A stretch of DNA of 64,000 bases from Sulfurimonas sp. (GCF_041583195.1 NZ_JBFHGL010000007.1:1-64000); one strand, 5' to 3'; counted from the first letter of the stretch, positions 27,384 to 37,581 are shown. Numbers and translations: made by a program. Notes: generated from the letters alone by a model not told the origin.

Positions 27384-29350
27384 AAACAATATTTAGAGAT
27401 ATCTTCAGGTCTACCTACATAAAAACCTTGAGCATAATCAACATTAAGCTTTCTAACTGTATCTAAAATCTCTTTTGAAGATACAAACTCGGCTATAGTT
27501 TTTACGTTTAGTTTTTGTGCTAGACCTACTATAGTCTCCACCATTATCTGCGAGTGCTTATCTCTGTCGATATTTGAAATCAGCGATGAATCAATTTTAA
27601 TATAATCGATCGGAAGATTTAAAATATGGGTGAAGTTTGAATAACCTGATCCAAAATCATCAAGAGCTATTTTAATGCCGTATGTTCTTATTTTACTACA
27701 GAATTTATATACGACATCATAGTCATTAAATTCTTCTGTTTCAAGTATCTCTATAGTGATCAGCTCGTTATAGTTAAATTGATCTAACATCTCATAAATT
27801 GTATTTTTTGTTCTTTCATTTTCAATATCGACTATTGATATATTTATGGAACACGGCACTTTATATTTTTTAATCGTATTTAGAGTATTCTCAAAAACTT
27901 TTTTGGTAAGTTTATAATAGACTTTATTTTGTTTGGCTACTTCTATAAAAGTATGCGGAGGTACAATCTCATCACCATTTTTGATTCTAACTAAAGACTC
28001 GTACTTAGTTTCAAGGTTAGGATTCTGAATAGGTGATATAGGCTGAAAGTATGAGATAACATCATCGTTTTCAAATGCCTTCATAAGCAGGTTTTTACAC
28101 TCAATATCATCTTTATGTTTTTGTTCTATTTCCTGAGTTTCACTAAATACAGCTAAATGCTGATTTTTAACTTTTGCATCTTTTAGAGCCATGTCAGCAA
28201 ATGCGAGCATCTTTTTATCTCCATAAAAAGAAACACCTGCACTCATAACAAAAGAATGTTTATGCTCATCTATATCAAAAACGTTCTTTTTGTAAATATT
28301 TAAAAAGTGATTTATTGAGTGTAAGAACCTATCTTTATCAATAGATAGATTTTCCTGAACTACTATGGCAAACTCATCACCACTAATATGATATATACTG
28401 GCCTCTTCAATATCTAGATAGTTTTCTATAAACTTTGCACTCTTTTGAAGTGCTAAATTCCCCATCTCCTCACCATATACATCGTTAAACTTCTGAAACT
28501 TGTCAATATTTAGTAAGGCCATCATTGAAAAATTATATATCTGAAAGTCTTCTAAAAGTTTATTTCTATTTGGAAGTCCACTTAAAAAGTGTGTATATAC
28601 TTTTTGATAAAGTTCATTTGTTTTTTTAGTTATCTCATTCTCTAAATTTTCATTATATTTTAAAAGTTGAGCTTGAAGATTTTTTTGTTTTTCTTCAGCT
28701 TCAAAAGAGCGTTTTAATTCTTTTTTTAGATTGTTTTGAAGTGAATTCAACTTAAGCATTGAAAATATAACTATCAAAACAGTTATTAAAAAAGAACCTA
28801 TTACAGTCATCTGGTTTAATATATTTGATTCTCTTAATTCAACTATAGTTTCTTGTAAGATTGTTATTATGATCTTTTCAACTTCATTTACATCACCGGC
28901 AAAACCTTTTGTCACCTCGTTATAACCGATAACTGCATCCTCAAGATCTTCATTAAATTCACTATGTAAGGACTCAATTACACTATCTTCAACACTTTGG
29001 TATGCTATAAGACGTTTTTTCAACGTCAATAATTTTTCATCCAAAAGCGTTTTTAATCTTTCATCTTCACTTACAATTTCATATATATCATCTATTATTC
29101 TTCTAAACTGAGCATGATTTTTTTTAGGTGCATCACCAAGTAAAATACTCTGTAGTAAATTTGACTGTTTCTCTTCTATGCTCAAATTAAGTTTTTGAAT
29201 ATTTTTTGAAAGAGTCAGGTACTTGTTTTCAACCTCCGATATTATCTCTGTATTCTCATCTATGTTTTTTACAGAAAATGCTAGTGAAACAAAAAGCAGT
29301 ATAAAACTGCCAATTAACAATAGATATATTTTACTTTTTAATTCTAACAC
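27380..29350 (-). CDS. Membrane GGDEF/EAL protein with degenerate GGDEF
   Basis: 656 aa. Helix (8-26), periplasmic helical sensor region (27-180), second helix (181-200), coiled coil (200-245), GGDEF-like domain with SGDEF (323-327) and no RxxD I-site, then an EAL domain with ESLVR (451-455) and DDFGSGYSNF. The EAL catalytic Glu and the DD pair are kept, so phosphodiesterase activity is plausible; the GGDEF may be regulatory. It starts at a GTG sharing its G with the TAG stop of the DUF3373-type gene upstream, so the two are translationally coupled. Its end overlaps the convergent pfkA stop. Confidence 0.87.
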   Translation of the reverse strand: MLELKSKIYLLLIGSFILLFVSLAFSVKNIDENTEIISEVENKYLTLSKNIQKLNLSIEEKQSNLLQSILLGDAPKKNHAQFRRIIDDIYEIVSEDERLKTLLDEKLLTLKKRLIAYQSVEDSVIESLHSEFNEDLEDAVIGYNEVTKGFAGDVNEVEKIIITILQETIVELRESNILNQMTVIGSFLITVLIVIFSMLKLNSLQNNLKKELKRSFEAEEKQKNLQAQLLKYNENLENEITKKTNELYQKVYTHFLSGLPNRNKLLEDFQIYNFSMMALLNIDKFQKFNDVYGEEMGNLALQKSAKFIENYLDIEEASIYHISGDEFAIVVQENLSIDKDRFLHSINHFLNIYKKNVFDIDEHKHSFVMSAGVSFYGDKKMLAFADMALKDAKVKNQHLAVFSETQEIEQKHKDDIECKNLLMKAFENDDVISYFQPISPIQNPNLETKYESLVRIKNGDEIVPPHTFIEVAKQNKVYYKLTKKVFENTLNTIKKYKVPCSINISIVDIENERTKNTIYEMLDQFNYNELITIEILETEEFNDYDVVYKFCSKIRTYGIKIALDDFGSGYSNFTHILNLPIDYIKIDSSLISNIDRDKHSQIMVETIVGLAQKLNVKTIAEFVSSKEILDTVRKLNVDYAQGFYVGRPEDISKYCF

Positions 29351-30804
29351 TAGAACTCAGCTTTTATAGAAAGGTAAGATATCTTTTGTTTACCGTCTTT
29401 TTTCACAGGTTCACCAAAATGCCATCCACTTCCAGTGTAATCTTCATTGCTGTACATATATCCTAATTTCACATACATATCTTTATGGAAATTATATATA
29501 GCATATCCCTCACTAACATCACCTCTAATTGCTAGTTTGTTGTACATATCTTCTGCGCCCTGAGTTGCACTGAACCAATATTTACTACCGTGATTATATT
29601 CTGCACCGAAACTAAAATCACTGTTAAAATCGTATTTCATACCTACATAAACGGAGTGTCCTGATGTATCTATCATCGGACCTTTTGCATAACTTGCCAT
29701 AGAAAAACCAGGGTCATTTGGATCATCTTGTATACCATCATTATTTGCATCTACTATTTGGTAATCATCAATCTTTCCATTTGCATTAGGGTTTGAGATT
29801 GCTGAGTGAGCAAAAAAAGTCAGCCTGTCATCCAATAAGTTTCTTATATCTATACCAAGACCGTAAGTAAAAATATCTCCCAAATCACTTGCATCATCAG
29901 AATTAACATCAGGTCCAAGGTATGGATGAGCTTTAAAATCACCCAAGTAGTTTACACCAAAAGATAGTAAACTATCACCACCGAACAGTTTAAACTCTGT
30001 ATCAAAGTATGTTCCCAGAACATTTGCATTATCTATATTTTCACGATTACATTGATATGGATAAAATTCAGCTTTTAGAGTATATGCTTTTGCGGCAATA
30101 AATCTTAAAAAATTTCCTTCTCCAAGTTTTTGAGTACCTATCAAACCATATGTATTCATATCAAATACCAGTGCTGGGAACATAGATTTTCTCTCATTGT
30201 TTAAAGCAAAGTTCATAGGAGTTCCACCAGTTGTCGGAAGTACACCGAAACTAAAAGTAAAAGCGTAATCTGAACCTATATTTGGTGTATAGTCAACATA
30301 TGCACGGTCTACATCAAAAGCACTAGATGCTGATACAGATTTAATATCACGAGACAATATACATAGTCTTTGGTTTGACTGTGTTGATGTTGTAAATATA
30401 AACCTTCCGTTGAACTTAGTATATTTGTCTATATTTCCAATCATATTTAGTTTAAACTTTACAGCTACTGCAGGATCAAAATCTTTACTAAATTGATCTC
30501 TTCTTTGATGAACTCCATCAGGATATAAAGCTTGTGTATTTTCACCCTCTATTTGACCAAGTTCATAATCCATTTTATCCATGCGAACTTCAAGTTCAGG
30601 TAAAAAGTCTACCTTGTCTAATAAACTTTGTGTTTCACTCGCTTCAATAATTGGTATATATTCATTTAAATCAGCTTTATTATCGTTTGATAATTTTTTT
30701 AACTCTCTAACTTCCGCTTCTAAAAGTTCTAGTTTTTTCTCAAGATCAGATGATCCGTATGAAAGTGTTACCATTAGTGCTAATAAAAATATCTTTTTTG
30801 TCAT
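29350..30804 (-). CDS. Outer-membrane beta-barrel protein, DUF3373-like
   Basis: 484 aa. Signal peptide (MTKKIFLLALMVTLSYG), an N-terminal coiled coil (LEKKLELLEAEVRELKKL) as in porins that attach to the wall or trimerise, then a long beta-rich region with alternating aromatic strands and a final aromatic strand (LSIKAEF). This matches the DUF3373 family of Campylobacterota as I remember it. I chose the ATG at 30804, which has CAGGA 7 nt ahead; a TTG six codons upstream lacks this. Function unknown; two cysteines (CILSRD, CNRENI) lie in the barrel. Confidence 0.68.
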   Translation of the reverse strand: MTKKIFLLALMVTLSYGSSDLEKKLELLEAEVRELKKLSNDNKADLNEYIPIIEASETQSLLDKVDFLPELEVRMDKMDYELGQIEGENTQALYPDGVHQRRDQFSKDFDPAVAVKFKLNMIGNIDKYTKFNGRFIFTTSTQSNQRLCILSRDIKSVSASSAFDVDRAYVDYTPNIGSDYAFTFSFGVLPTTGGTPMNFALNNERKSMFPALVFDMNTYGLIGTQKLGEGNFLRFIAAKAYTLKAEFYPYQCNRENIDNANVLGTYFDTEFKLFGGDSLLSFGVNYLGDFKAHPYLGPDVNSDDASDLGDIFTYGLGIDIRNLLDDRLTFFAHSAISNPNANGKIDDYQIVDANNDGIQDDPNDPGFSMASYAKGPMIDTSGHSVYVGMKYDFNSDFSFGAEYNHGSKYWFSATQGAEDMYNKLAIRGDVSEGYAIYNFHKDMYVKLGYMYSNEDYTGSGWHFGEPVKKDGKQKISYLSIKAEF

Positions 30805-30805
30805 T

Positions 30806-31072
30806 TCATAGTCCTGGTACAACAGGTTGCTTTGAATCTGCTGAGTGTTTTATAAGATAGTTTTTTAACTGAATAAGTTTAACTTCATCAAGATTATCCA
30901 GCTTGTACCTCTTAAGCCTTCTCTCACTAGAAAAGATTCTTTCCCACTGTATAGAGGCTTTTGTTCCCGCATATAGGTTTAATTTTTTTGCTAAATCTGC
31001 CGTATCACTTTCAGCCGATAACATAGTTGACATTAGTAAAATTAATGTTATATAAATAATTTTATTCTTCAT
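30806..31072 (-). CDS. Small exported protein preceding the DUF3373-like barrel
   Basis: 88 aa. Signal peptide (to about residue 20, SMLSA-type cleavage near LSAES) and a 65-residue mature part containing SIQWERIFSSERRLKRY, then LKNYLIKHSADSKQPVVPGL. This pattern resembles haem-less c-type-cytochrome-like small proteins of Campylobacterota, but no CxxCH is present. It is first in the 31072-27380 operon; its stop overlaps the region of the next start, so coupling is likely. Function unknown. Confidence 0.68.
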   Translation of the reverse strand: MKNKIIYITLILLMSTMLSAESDTADLAKKLNLYAGTKASIQWERIFSSERRLKRYKLDNLDEVKLIQLKNYLIKHSADSKQPVVPGL

Positions 31073-31181
31073 AAGGGCATTATGTTACAAAAGTATTATT
31101 AAATTAATGCTTAATTTTGCATCAATTATTAATAAAGTATTAATAGTTATACTACTTATATTAGTTTATATTTTTTAAAGT

Positions 31182-31210
31182 TTGACAACTGTGTGATACA
31201 TCACTATAAT
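31182..31210 (+). promoter_or_regulatory. Consensus sigma-70 promoter with internal palindrome
   Basis: Perfect TTGACA (31182-31187), 17-nt spacer, perfect TATAAT (31205-31210). The spacer holds the inverted repeat GTGAT-AC-ATCAC (31193-31204), a possible operator. The next ATG begins only 6 nt after the -10 box, so transcription should start at or beside the start codon. Confidence 0.7.
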
Positions 31211-31216
31211 TTCGCC

Positions 31217-31570
31217 ATGAATTTACTTGATAAGACAATGAATCACCAAAGACCTATAGCCATAAGTGTCCTAGCCATATTTATGTTGCTTGGTTTTTTT
31301 ATGAGTTTAAGAAGTTTGGCTGAAACTATTGATAGCCAAAATGTAATAGTATGGTATTACTATTTTTCAATTGTTATTACGTTATTAACATTAATAACTG
31401 CAGTCGGTCTACTTATGATGAAAAAGTTTGCCGTGTATCTATATATTTTTTATATACCTATATCTTTATATACACAGTACTATGTAAGCGGAGTTTTTGA
31501 TGTTTACGGGATCGGTTTTGCAATGTTTTTTATTGCAATAATGTTAAGGTATATTAAGCAAATGGATTAA
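31217..31570 (+). CDS. Small membrane protein, likely leaderless mRNA
   Basis: 117 aa with three or four transmembrane helices (near residues 15-35, 48-70, 78-95 and 97-112) and a short polar end. I recognise no family. The ATG at 31217 sits 6 nt after a perfect -10 box, so an upstream GTG (31193) would be outside the transcript. A second ATG at 31238 has no clear ribosome site either. Its 3' end nearly touches the convergent purL. Confidence 0.65.
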   Translation: MNLLDKTMNHQRPIAISVLAIFMLLGFFMSLRSLAETIDSQNVIVWYYYFSIVITLLTLITAVGLLMMKKFAVYLYIFYIPISLYTQYYVSGVFDVYGIGFAMFFIAIMLRYIKQMD

Positions 31571-31575
31571 GAGGA

Positions 31576-33792
31576 CTAAATGTCTCTCTCAATCACTCTT
31601 TTAAATGTATTGAAGTAGTTATCTTTAAGATCTTCTATACTCATTGACACATCGTTTATACGTACAGTATTTCCACCTGTAGTACCTATTTTTTCACAAG
31701 CCATCGACTCATCAAGCATAGCTTCAAAAGCATCAACGTTTTCAGGTTTAACTTCTATAATTGCACGGCTCATTGACTCAGCAAAGATATCACGCTCATC
31801 TTCTACGCTCATCTCTACATCACAACCCATACCTGAAGTTGCACACATCTTAGCAAGTGCAATAGCCACACCACCACTAGATGCATCTTTAGCACACTCT
31901 AGTAGATGTTTTTTATTTGATTCAATTACTAAATCCCAAAGAGCTAACTCTTTTGTATAGTCTATCTCCGGAAGTTTACCTGCAACAGTTCCGCAGATCT
32001 CTTTCATATAAAGTGACCCACCAAACTCTGACTTGCTTTTACCAACTAAATAAAGTGCATTACCTTGCGCCTGGAAGCTAGACATAAGTACGTTGTTTTG
32101 ATCATCATTAACACCAACAGTAGCAATAGATGGTGTCGGGAATACAGATACACCATTTGTTTCATTGTATAGTGAAACGTTACCACCAATTACAGGAGTG
32201 TTAAGTTCAGCACAAGCTTCTTTAATACCTTCACAAGCTTGACCAAACTGCCACATAACTTCAGGGTTCTCAGGGTTACCGAAGTTAAGACAATCTGTAA
32301 TAGCTAAAGGTCTTGCACCACTCATCGCAACATTACGACCAGCTTCAATAGTTGCAGCAGCTCCACCGCCTTTAGGATCGATGAAACAATAACGAACGTT
32401 ACAGTCAGAACTCATAGCTAACGCTTTACCGTTTTCTTTTACACGGATTACAGATGCATCAAGCATACCGCCTTTTTTTACAGTATTTGTTTGTACCATT
32501 GAGTCATATTGCTCATATATCCATGATTTATCAACAACTTCCATAGACTTAGTCAGTTTCTCAAACGCTTCTTGATTTGAAACTTTGTCAAAATCATCAA
32601 TTGTTACGTTTGCAATTTCGTCTAAATATGCAGGCTTGCTCATTGGACGATTTAATACAGGAGCCTCTTCACTAACAGGATCAACAGGTACCTCAGCTAC
32701 TTTTTCACCGTGCCAGAAAAGTTCCATATTACCAGTATCTGTAACTTCACCGATTGTAGCAGCATCAAGATCCCATTTTTCAAAAATATCTATAACTTTT
32801 TGCTCTGATCCTTTCTTAACACATACAAGCATACGCTCTTGTGATTCACTAAGCATGAAGTCATAAGGGACCATACCCTCTTCACGAGCAGGAACTTTGT
32901 CAAGGTGCATGATCATACCGCTACCTGAACGTCCTGCCATCTCAAAAGATGAAGATGTAAGACCAGCTGCACCCATATCTTGAATACCAACAACATAATC
33001 AGTTTTGAAAAGCTCTAAACAAGCTTCAAGTAGAAGTTTTTCAGTAAACGGATCCCCTACCTGAACAGTTGGACGAAGTGATTTTGACTCTTCTGTGAAT
33101 GAGTCAGAAGACATTACAGCACCACCAAGACCATCACGTCCTGTTTTAGCACCTACGTACATTACAGAGTTTCCTATACCATCAGCACGACCATAGAAAA
33201 TCTCATCACTCTTTGCAATACCAAGATTAAATGCATTTACAAGAATGTTACCGTTATAACACTCATCAAAACTTACTTCACCACCGATAGTTGGTACACC
33301 CATACAGTTACCATATCCACCGATACCCTCAGTTACACCACGTACCAAATAACGTTGATGTGCAGAAGTTTTATCATCGTTTAGAACATTACCAAAACGA
33401 AGTGCATTTAAACTCGCGACTGGACGTGCACCCATTGTAAATACGTCACGCATAATCCCACCAACACCTGTAGCAGCACCTTGATAAGGTTCAATAAAAC
33501 TCGGGTGATTGTGTGATTCCATCTTGAATACGGCTGCATATCCGCCACCGATATCGATTACACCTGCATTTTCACCAGGACCTTGAATAACCCATGGTGC
33601 TTTAGTAGGAAAGCCTTTTAAGTGAACTGTTGAACTTTTATAAGAACAGTGTTCACTCCACATAGCTGAGAAGATACCAAGCTCTACAAGGTTAGGCTCA
33701 CGACCTAAAATCTCTTTAATATGCTTGTAATCATCTTGGCTTAACTTATGATTTGCTAATTGTGTGTCTATATCTGGTAATTGTTGGCTCAC
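31576..33792 (-). CDS. purL: Phosphoribosylformylglycinamidine synthase subunit PurL (small type)
   Basis: 738 aa, the ATP-dependent synthetase part of FGAM synthase in purine synthesis. It lacks the long N-terminal and glutaminase regions of enteric PurL, so it should work with separate PurS and PurQ, which are not in the window. Typical motifs: [32 protein letters not shown], and [10 protein letters not shown] in the second half. No adjacent pur gene. Confidence 0.94.
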   Translation of the reverse strand: MSQQLPDIDTQLANHKLSQDDYKHIKEILGREPNLVELGIFSAMWSEHCSYKSSTVHLKGFPTKAPWVIQGPGENAGVIDIGGGYAAVFKMESHNHPSFIEPYQGAATGVGGIMRDVFTMGARPVASLNALRFGNVLNDDKTSAHQRYLVRGVTEGIGGYGNCMGVPTIGGEVSFDECYNGNILVNAFNLGIAKSDEIFYGRADGIGNSVMYVGAKTGRDGLGGAVMSSDSFTEESKSLRPTVQVGDPFTEKLLLEACLELFKTDYVVGIQDMGAAGLTSSSFEMAGRSGSGMIMHLDKVPAREEGMVPYDFMLSESQERMLVCVKKGSEQKVIDIFEKWDLDAATIGEVTDTGNMELFWHGEKVAEVPVDPVSEEAPVLNRPMSKPAYLDEIANVTIDDFDKVSNQEAFEKLTKSMEVVDKSWIYEQYDSMVQTNTVKKGGMLDASVIRVKENGKALAMSSDCNVRYCFIDPKGGGAAATIEAGRNVAMSGARPLAITDCLNFGNPENPEVMWQFGQACEGIKEACAELNTPVIGGNVSLYNETNGVSVFPTPSIATVGVNDDQNNVLMSSFQAQGNALYLVGKSKSEFGGSLYMKEICGTVAGKLPEIDYTKELALWDLVIESNKKHLLECAKDASSGGVAIALAKMCATSGMGCDVEMSVEDERDIFAESMSRAIIEVKPENVDAFEAMLDESMACEKIGTTGGNTVRINDVSMSIEDLKDNYFNTFKRVIERDI

Positions 33793-33866
33793 TTAGGAAT
33801 CCTAAAATTTGGTTTTTAAAAGCGGATTATATCTAAATTGAAATAAATTAAAAATTAGGGTTGATT

Positions 33867-34391
33867 TTAGTGGAAAGTGAAGTCGATTTCATCTCTAATA
33901 TTTTTCTTCAATGAGAAGATATTTTCATAAAAAATCTCTTCAACTTCATAAACCTTTACAGAATTTGGAAGTTTTACTTTAAACTCATCACCCTCTTCTT
34001 TACCTATCATTGCACGTGCTAATGGTGAGTGAATAGAGATTAAACCGTTTTCGGGCTCAGCTTCTAAAACTCCGCAAATTGTATAGATCTCTTCTTCATC
34101 AGTATCTATATTTGTAAGTTTTACACTTGAGCCAAATCTTATTTTTATATGAGGTGCTAATGAGGGGTCTATAATTTGAGATTTTTCTATCATAGAATTT
34201 AGATAAAAAAGTCTCTTATCTATAAAACGAAGTTTCTCTTTCGCAGCGTGGTATTCGGCATTTTCACTTCTGTCACCCTGATCTGCAGCTACTTTTTTTT
34301 CATGTGCAACTTTAGGTTTATGAACCTCTAACAAAAATTTAAACTCTTTTGTTAAAAGGTCATATCCTTCTATACTTATAGGCTCTTTTAT
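33867..34391 (-). CDS. greA: Transcript cleavage factor GreA/GreB, with apparent AUA start
   Basis: 174 aa from the start proposed here. Gre factors rescue backtracked RNA polymerase. The N-terminal coiled coil carries the acidic tip (DQGDRSENAEYHAAKEKL) and the C-terminal FKBP-like domain has SIHSPLARAMIGKEEGDE. In-frame homology extends upstream of the first conventional start (TTG at 34334) through KEPISIEGYDLLTKEFKF, the usual Gre N-terminus. A TGA closes the frame two codons before an ATA at 34391. That ATA has AGGA 8 nt ahead and overlaps the upstream stop (ATAA). RSENAEY and the following helix look GreB-like. Confidence 0.85.
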   Translation of the reverse strand: MKEPISIEGYDLLTKEFKFLLEVHKPKVAHEKKVAADQGDRSENAEYHAAKEKLRFIDKRLFYLNSMIEKSQIIDPSLAPHIKIRFGSSVKLTNIDTDEEEIYTICGVLEAEPENGLISIHSPLARAMIGKEEGDEFKVKLPNSVKVYEVEEIFYENIFSLKKNIRDEIDFTFH

Positions 34392-34720
34392 TTTTCAAAT
34401 CCTAAAATATAATATGTGTCTTTGTTTTGAATTTTATTTATTTTAACTTTAAATTTTTCACTAAAATGTTTGATTTTCTCATGAGCTTCCTGTGCCAATT
34501 CATCAGAACCTGCTTCAACTTTTATTTTGAAATAATCTTCCGAATTTGACATAGCTACAAATGAGCCGTCAACTTTTAAATGATCGTGCAAATCCATTAT
34601 GTGTTTTTGTATCTTATCATAGCCGTTAGTATTTTGTTCAATTCTTTGTAATTGATTTATCAAGGCTTCATTTGGAACATAGCCTAATTGTTTTAGCATT
34701 GCATCTCTTTGTAGTTGCAT
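34388..34720 (-). CDS. Hypothetical protein upstream of the Gre factor
   Basis: 110 aa, cytoplasmic; helical N-terminus (ALINQLQRIEQNTNGYDKIQKHIMDLHDHL) and a C-terminal alpha/beta part. I recognise no family. Its TAA overlaps the proposed AUA start of the Gre gene in a 4-nt ATAA, so the two appear co-translated. Confidence 0.68.
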   Translation of the reverse strand: MQLQRDAMLKQLGYVPNEALINQLQRIEQNTNGYDKIQKHIMDLHDHLKVDGSFVAMSNSEDYFKIKVEAGSDELAQEAHEKIKHFSEKFKVKINKIQNKDTYYILGFEK

Positions 34721-34840
34721 TTCTAACCTTTAAATATATTTTTGACTAAAAATCATAACAATTTTTTGTAAATATTCAGAATGAATTTATTTGCATATAC
34801 TATAATTACAGTATATATCTCAAACTATACAGAGGCTTAG

Positions 34841-35644
34841 ATGACTGAAGAAATTCTAAAAAAAATAAAACAACTGCCGCCGCTTCCAGAGTCTGCATTG
34901 CAGATAGAGGCAGTTTATCAGGATCCTAATTCTAGCTTTAACGATATGGTTAAAATTCTAGAAAAAGATCCATTGCTAACAGCAGACATCCTAAAAGCAG
35001 CAAACTCTCCGCTTTACGGATTCAGCCGTGAGATCAATGCTATTAGTCAGGCTGTAGGACTTTTTGGAATGGGTACTGTTCGCGGTTTTGCACTAGCAAG
35101 TATCATTAAAAAAAGTTTCCCTCTGGACTTATCTGCTTATGGCATAACTAATGATATGTTTTCAGAATTATCAAAAAGACAACATGCACTTGTAACTGCT
35201 TGGTGTATGAGAAAAGAAAACAAACTTATGGGAATTCTTTCACCGGCTGCGTTTTTAGTAGAGATCGGGAAGGTTATTATAGCTCAGCAGATTATGGCTG
35301 AAAACAAGCAAATTGAATTCAGAGATGCTCTAAAAGAGCTTCAAGATGTTGAAAAAGCTGAGGAAAAAGTGGTTGGAGTAACTACGCCTGAAGTTAGTTC
35401 TATGATCTTTAAACTATGGAAATTTGAAGACGGTTTAGTGGATGTTATAGGAAACTGTAAAAACCCTGCAGAAGCTGAAGACGAAGATAAAAAAGCAGCT
35501 CAGATACTACAAGTTGTTCGTACAGCTATTCAACTAAACGGTGTGGCTACAGAAGAAAGCATTGCGGCAGCAAAAGAGCTAGTTAAAACTTACTCTCTAG
35601 ATATGGCAAGTTTTGAAACTGCTCTTGAAAGTGCTGTGGCGTAA
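34841..35644 (+). CDS. HDOD-domain signalling protein
   Basis: 267 aa. The HDOD domain (about 1-200) starts with LPPLPESALQIEAVYQDPN and contains LTADILKAANSPLYGF and AVGLFGMGTVRGFALASIIK, the standard HDOD motifs. HDOD proteins are metal-free HD-fold regulators linked with chemotaxis, motility and c-di-GMP signalling. No catalytic HD pair is expected or seen. It lies 5 nt ahead of rnr. Confidence 0.87.
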   Translation: MTEEILKKIKQLPPLPESALQIEAVYQDPNSSFNDMVKILEKDPLLTADILKAANSPLYGFSREINAISQAVGLFGMGTVRGFALASIIKKSFPLDLSAYGITNDMFSELSKRQHALVTAWCMRKENKLMGILSPAAFLVEIGKVIIAQQIMAENKQIEFRDALKELQDVEKAEEKVVGVTTPEVSSMIFKLWKFEDGLVDVIGNCKNPAEAEDEDKKAAQILQVVRTAIQLNGVATEESIAAAKELVKTYSLDMASFETALESAVA

Positions 35645-35649
35645 ATAAA

Positions 35650-37581
35650 TTGAAATCCCTACTTATAAGACTCACTCACGGTTTGAGTGAGTTAGATATC
35701 ACAGAAGACGAAATCGAAATTGTTGAAGACTTATTTAACAAAAAATACCTAACAAAAAAAGATAAAAAATATAAATTTCATTCAAAATACCGTGCGGGGA
35801 CAATTGAGCTTGCACAAGGCAGCAGTGCATACCTAACCGTAATAGGTGAACAAACTCACGATCTTTTTATCGAAGATACTATGAATGCCAGAGAGGGTGA
35901 TTTGGTAATTGCCCAAAGGCTTCTTGGAAAACGTGGAAAACCAAGCGGTAAAATTATCGAAATTCTTGGTCGTGCAGAGAGTTATTCTGTAGGATATATC
36001 ATTGAAAAAGATTCAAGAAAATCGTTAGTTGATCTAAAAACAGAACATCCATCAGGAGTTGAGTTAACTCAAGAAGAGTTAAATGCTTATGAAGTTGGTG
36101 AAGTGTTTAAGATCAATAACCAAGACGGCACAATTATGGAGTCTCTTGGTAATATAAATGACCCTCTTGTTGATGAGAAAATAGTTCTTGCACAGTTTAA
36201 CAAACACGATGAGTTTGATGAAGAGGTGCTCAAAATTGCCAAATCTTTTGAGGAAGTAAACGCAGATTACTATCCGGACAGAAAAGACTTAAGAGATCTT
36301 AGTTTTTGTACAATAGATCCTGTAACTGCAAAAGATTTCGATGATGCAATATACTGGGACGATAAAAACACGACTCTTTATGTAGCTATTGCGGATGTAA
36401 GTGAGTACGTTAAACCATTCGGTGCACTTGACAATGAAGCTATATACAGAAGTTTTTCTATCTATCTTCCACATAGATCTATTCCGATGCTTCCTCGTCA
36501 ACTTAGTGAGACACTATGTTCACTTCAACCGCATATTGACAGACTCTCTTATGTGTTTGAGATGAAACTTGATTTAGCAAGTTTAGAAGTTGTAAAGTCT
36601 GACGTATATGAAGCTATTATTCACTCAGACAGACGTTTTAACTATGAAGAGGTTGATGCATTTTTAGAGGGTAAACTAGAAGCTCAAAATGAAAAAGAGA
36701 AAGAGATTTTTGCCTGGCTTTTAAAACTTCGTGATGTAACAGATGCACTAAAAGAGGAGCGTTTAAAATATGGTTACGACTTCCGCTCAACTGAAGTTGA
36801 GATGGCTATCGATGAAAAAGGTGCCATAGTATCAACTCATCATGCAGAAGAAACACCTTCACATGCACTTATAGAGGACTGTATGCTTTTAGCAAATAAA
36901 GCTGCCGCAGCTATGTTTGATCGTGGTATTTTTCGTATACACGAATCTCCAAGCCAGTCAAAACTTCAAAAGCTTTACCAAGAGTTAGCAGGTGTTGGAA
37001 TATTTGTAGAGGTTAAAGAGGGTACGAAAGATACAATTGAAGGCATACGTGATCAAGCGAAAATAATGGGTCTTGAAGCTGAAGTAGACACTCTAATCAT
37101 ACGCTCACAAATGCAGGCAAAATATTCACCTCTAAATGTAGGTCACTTTGGACTAGGATTTGATGCTTATACACACTTCACTTCACCAATTAGAAGATAT
37201 TCAGACTTGATAGTTCACAGACTACTAAAAGCGATAAAGCGTGGAGATACTGAAGAAGGTTCATACGTTCTTAGAAACATAGAATCTCTTGCTGTGACGA
37301 TCTCTCAGAAGGAACGTGAGGCAAGTACCATAGAGATAGACTTTATGGACAGAAAATATGCTCGCTGGGCAGATGAGAGAATTGGGCAGGTTTTTAAAGC
37401 ACGTATAAGTGGAACTGATCCTGAACTAAAAGCAGATCTTCACGATGATATAGTTGGTGCAAAACTTCTTATAACTTCAAGTGAAAACGTTCCTTTATTT
37501 AGTGACGTAAAAGTTAAAATAGACAAAGTTGACATAGCAAAAGCAAAAATCTATGTCTCCATTGTGAGTGAAGATGTATAA
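35650..37581 (+). CDS. rnr: Ribonuclease R family exoribonuclease
   Basis: 643 aa 3'-5' exoribonuclease. OB/cold-shock-like N-terminal part, catalytic RNB domain (about 205-530) with DPVTAKDFDDAIYW holding the metal-binding aspartates and FTSPIRRYSDLIVHR, then a C-terminal S1-like domain. Shorter than E. coli RNase R (about 800 aa), mostly for lack of N- and C-terminal extensions, as is usual in Campylobacterota. Begins at a TTG. Overlaps holA by 8 nt. Confidence 0.92.
   Translation: MKSLLIRLTHGLSELDITEDEIEIVEDLFNKKYLTKKDKKYKFHSKYRAGTIELAQGSSAYLTVIGEQTHDLFIEDTMNAREGDLVIAQRLLGKRGKPSGKIIEILGRAESYSVGYIIEKDSRKSLVDLKTEHPSGVELTQEELNAYEVGEVFKINNQDGTIMESLGNINDPLVDEKIVLAQFNKHDEFDEEVLKIAKSFEEVNADYYPDRKDLRDLSFCTIDPVTAKDFDDAIYWDDKNTTLYVAIADVSEYVKPFGALDNEAIYRSFSIYLPHRSIPMLPRQLSETLCSLQPHIDRLSYVFEMKLDLASLEVVKSDVYEAIIHSDRRFNYEEVDAFLEGKLEAQNEKEKEIFAWLLKLRDVTDALKEERLKYGYDFRSTEVEMAIDEKGAIVSTHHAEETPSHALIEDCMLLANKAAAAMFDRGIFRIHESPSQSKLQKLYQELAGVGIFVEVKEGTKDTIEGIRDQAKIMGLEAEVDTLIIRSQMQAKYSPLNVGHFGLGFDAYTHFTSPIRRYSDLIVHRLLKAIKRGDTEEGSYVLRNIESLAVTISQKEREASTIEIDFMDRKYARWADERIGQVFKARISGTDPELKADLHDDIVGAKLLITSSENVPLFSDVKVKIDKVDIAKAKIYVSIVSEDV

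Noticed and set aside
31191-31204. CRP-like site GTGA-N4-TCAC
   Set aside because: CRP/FNR-type sites need a 6-nt centre; here it is 4. Kept only as a generic palindrome.
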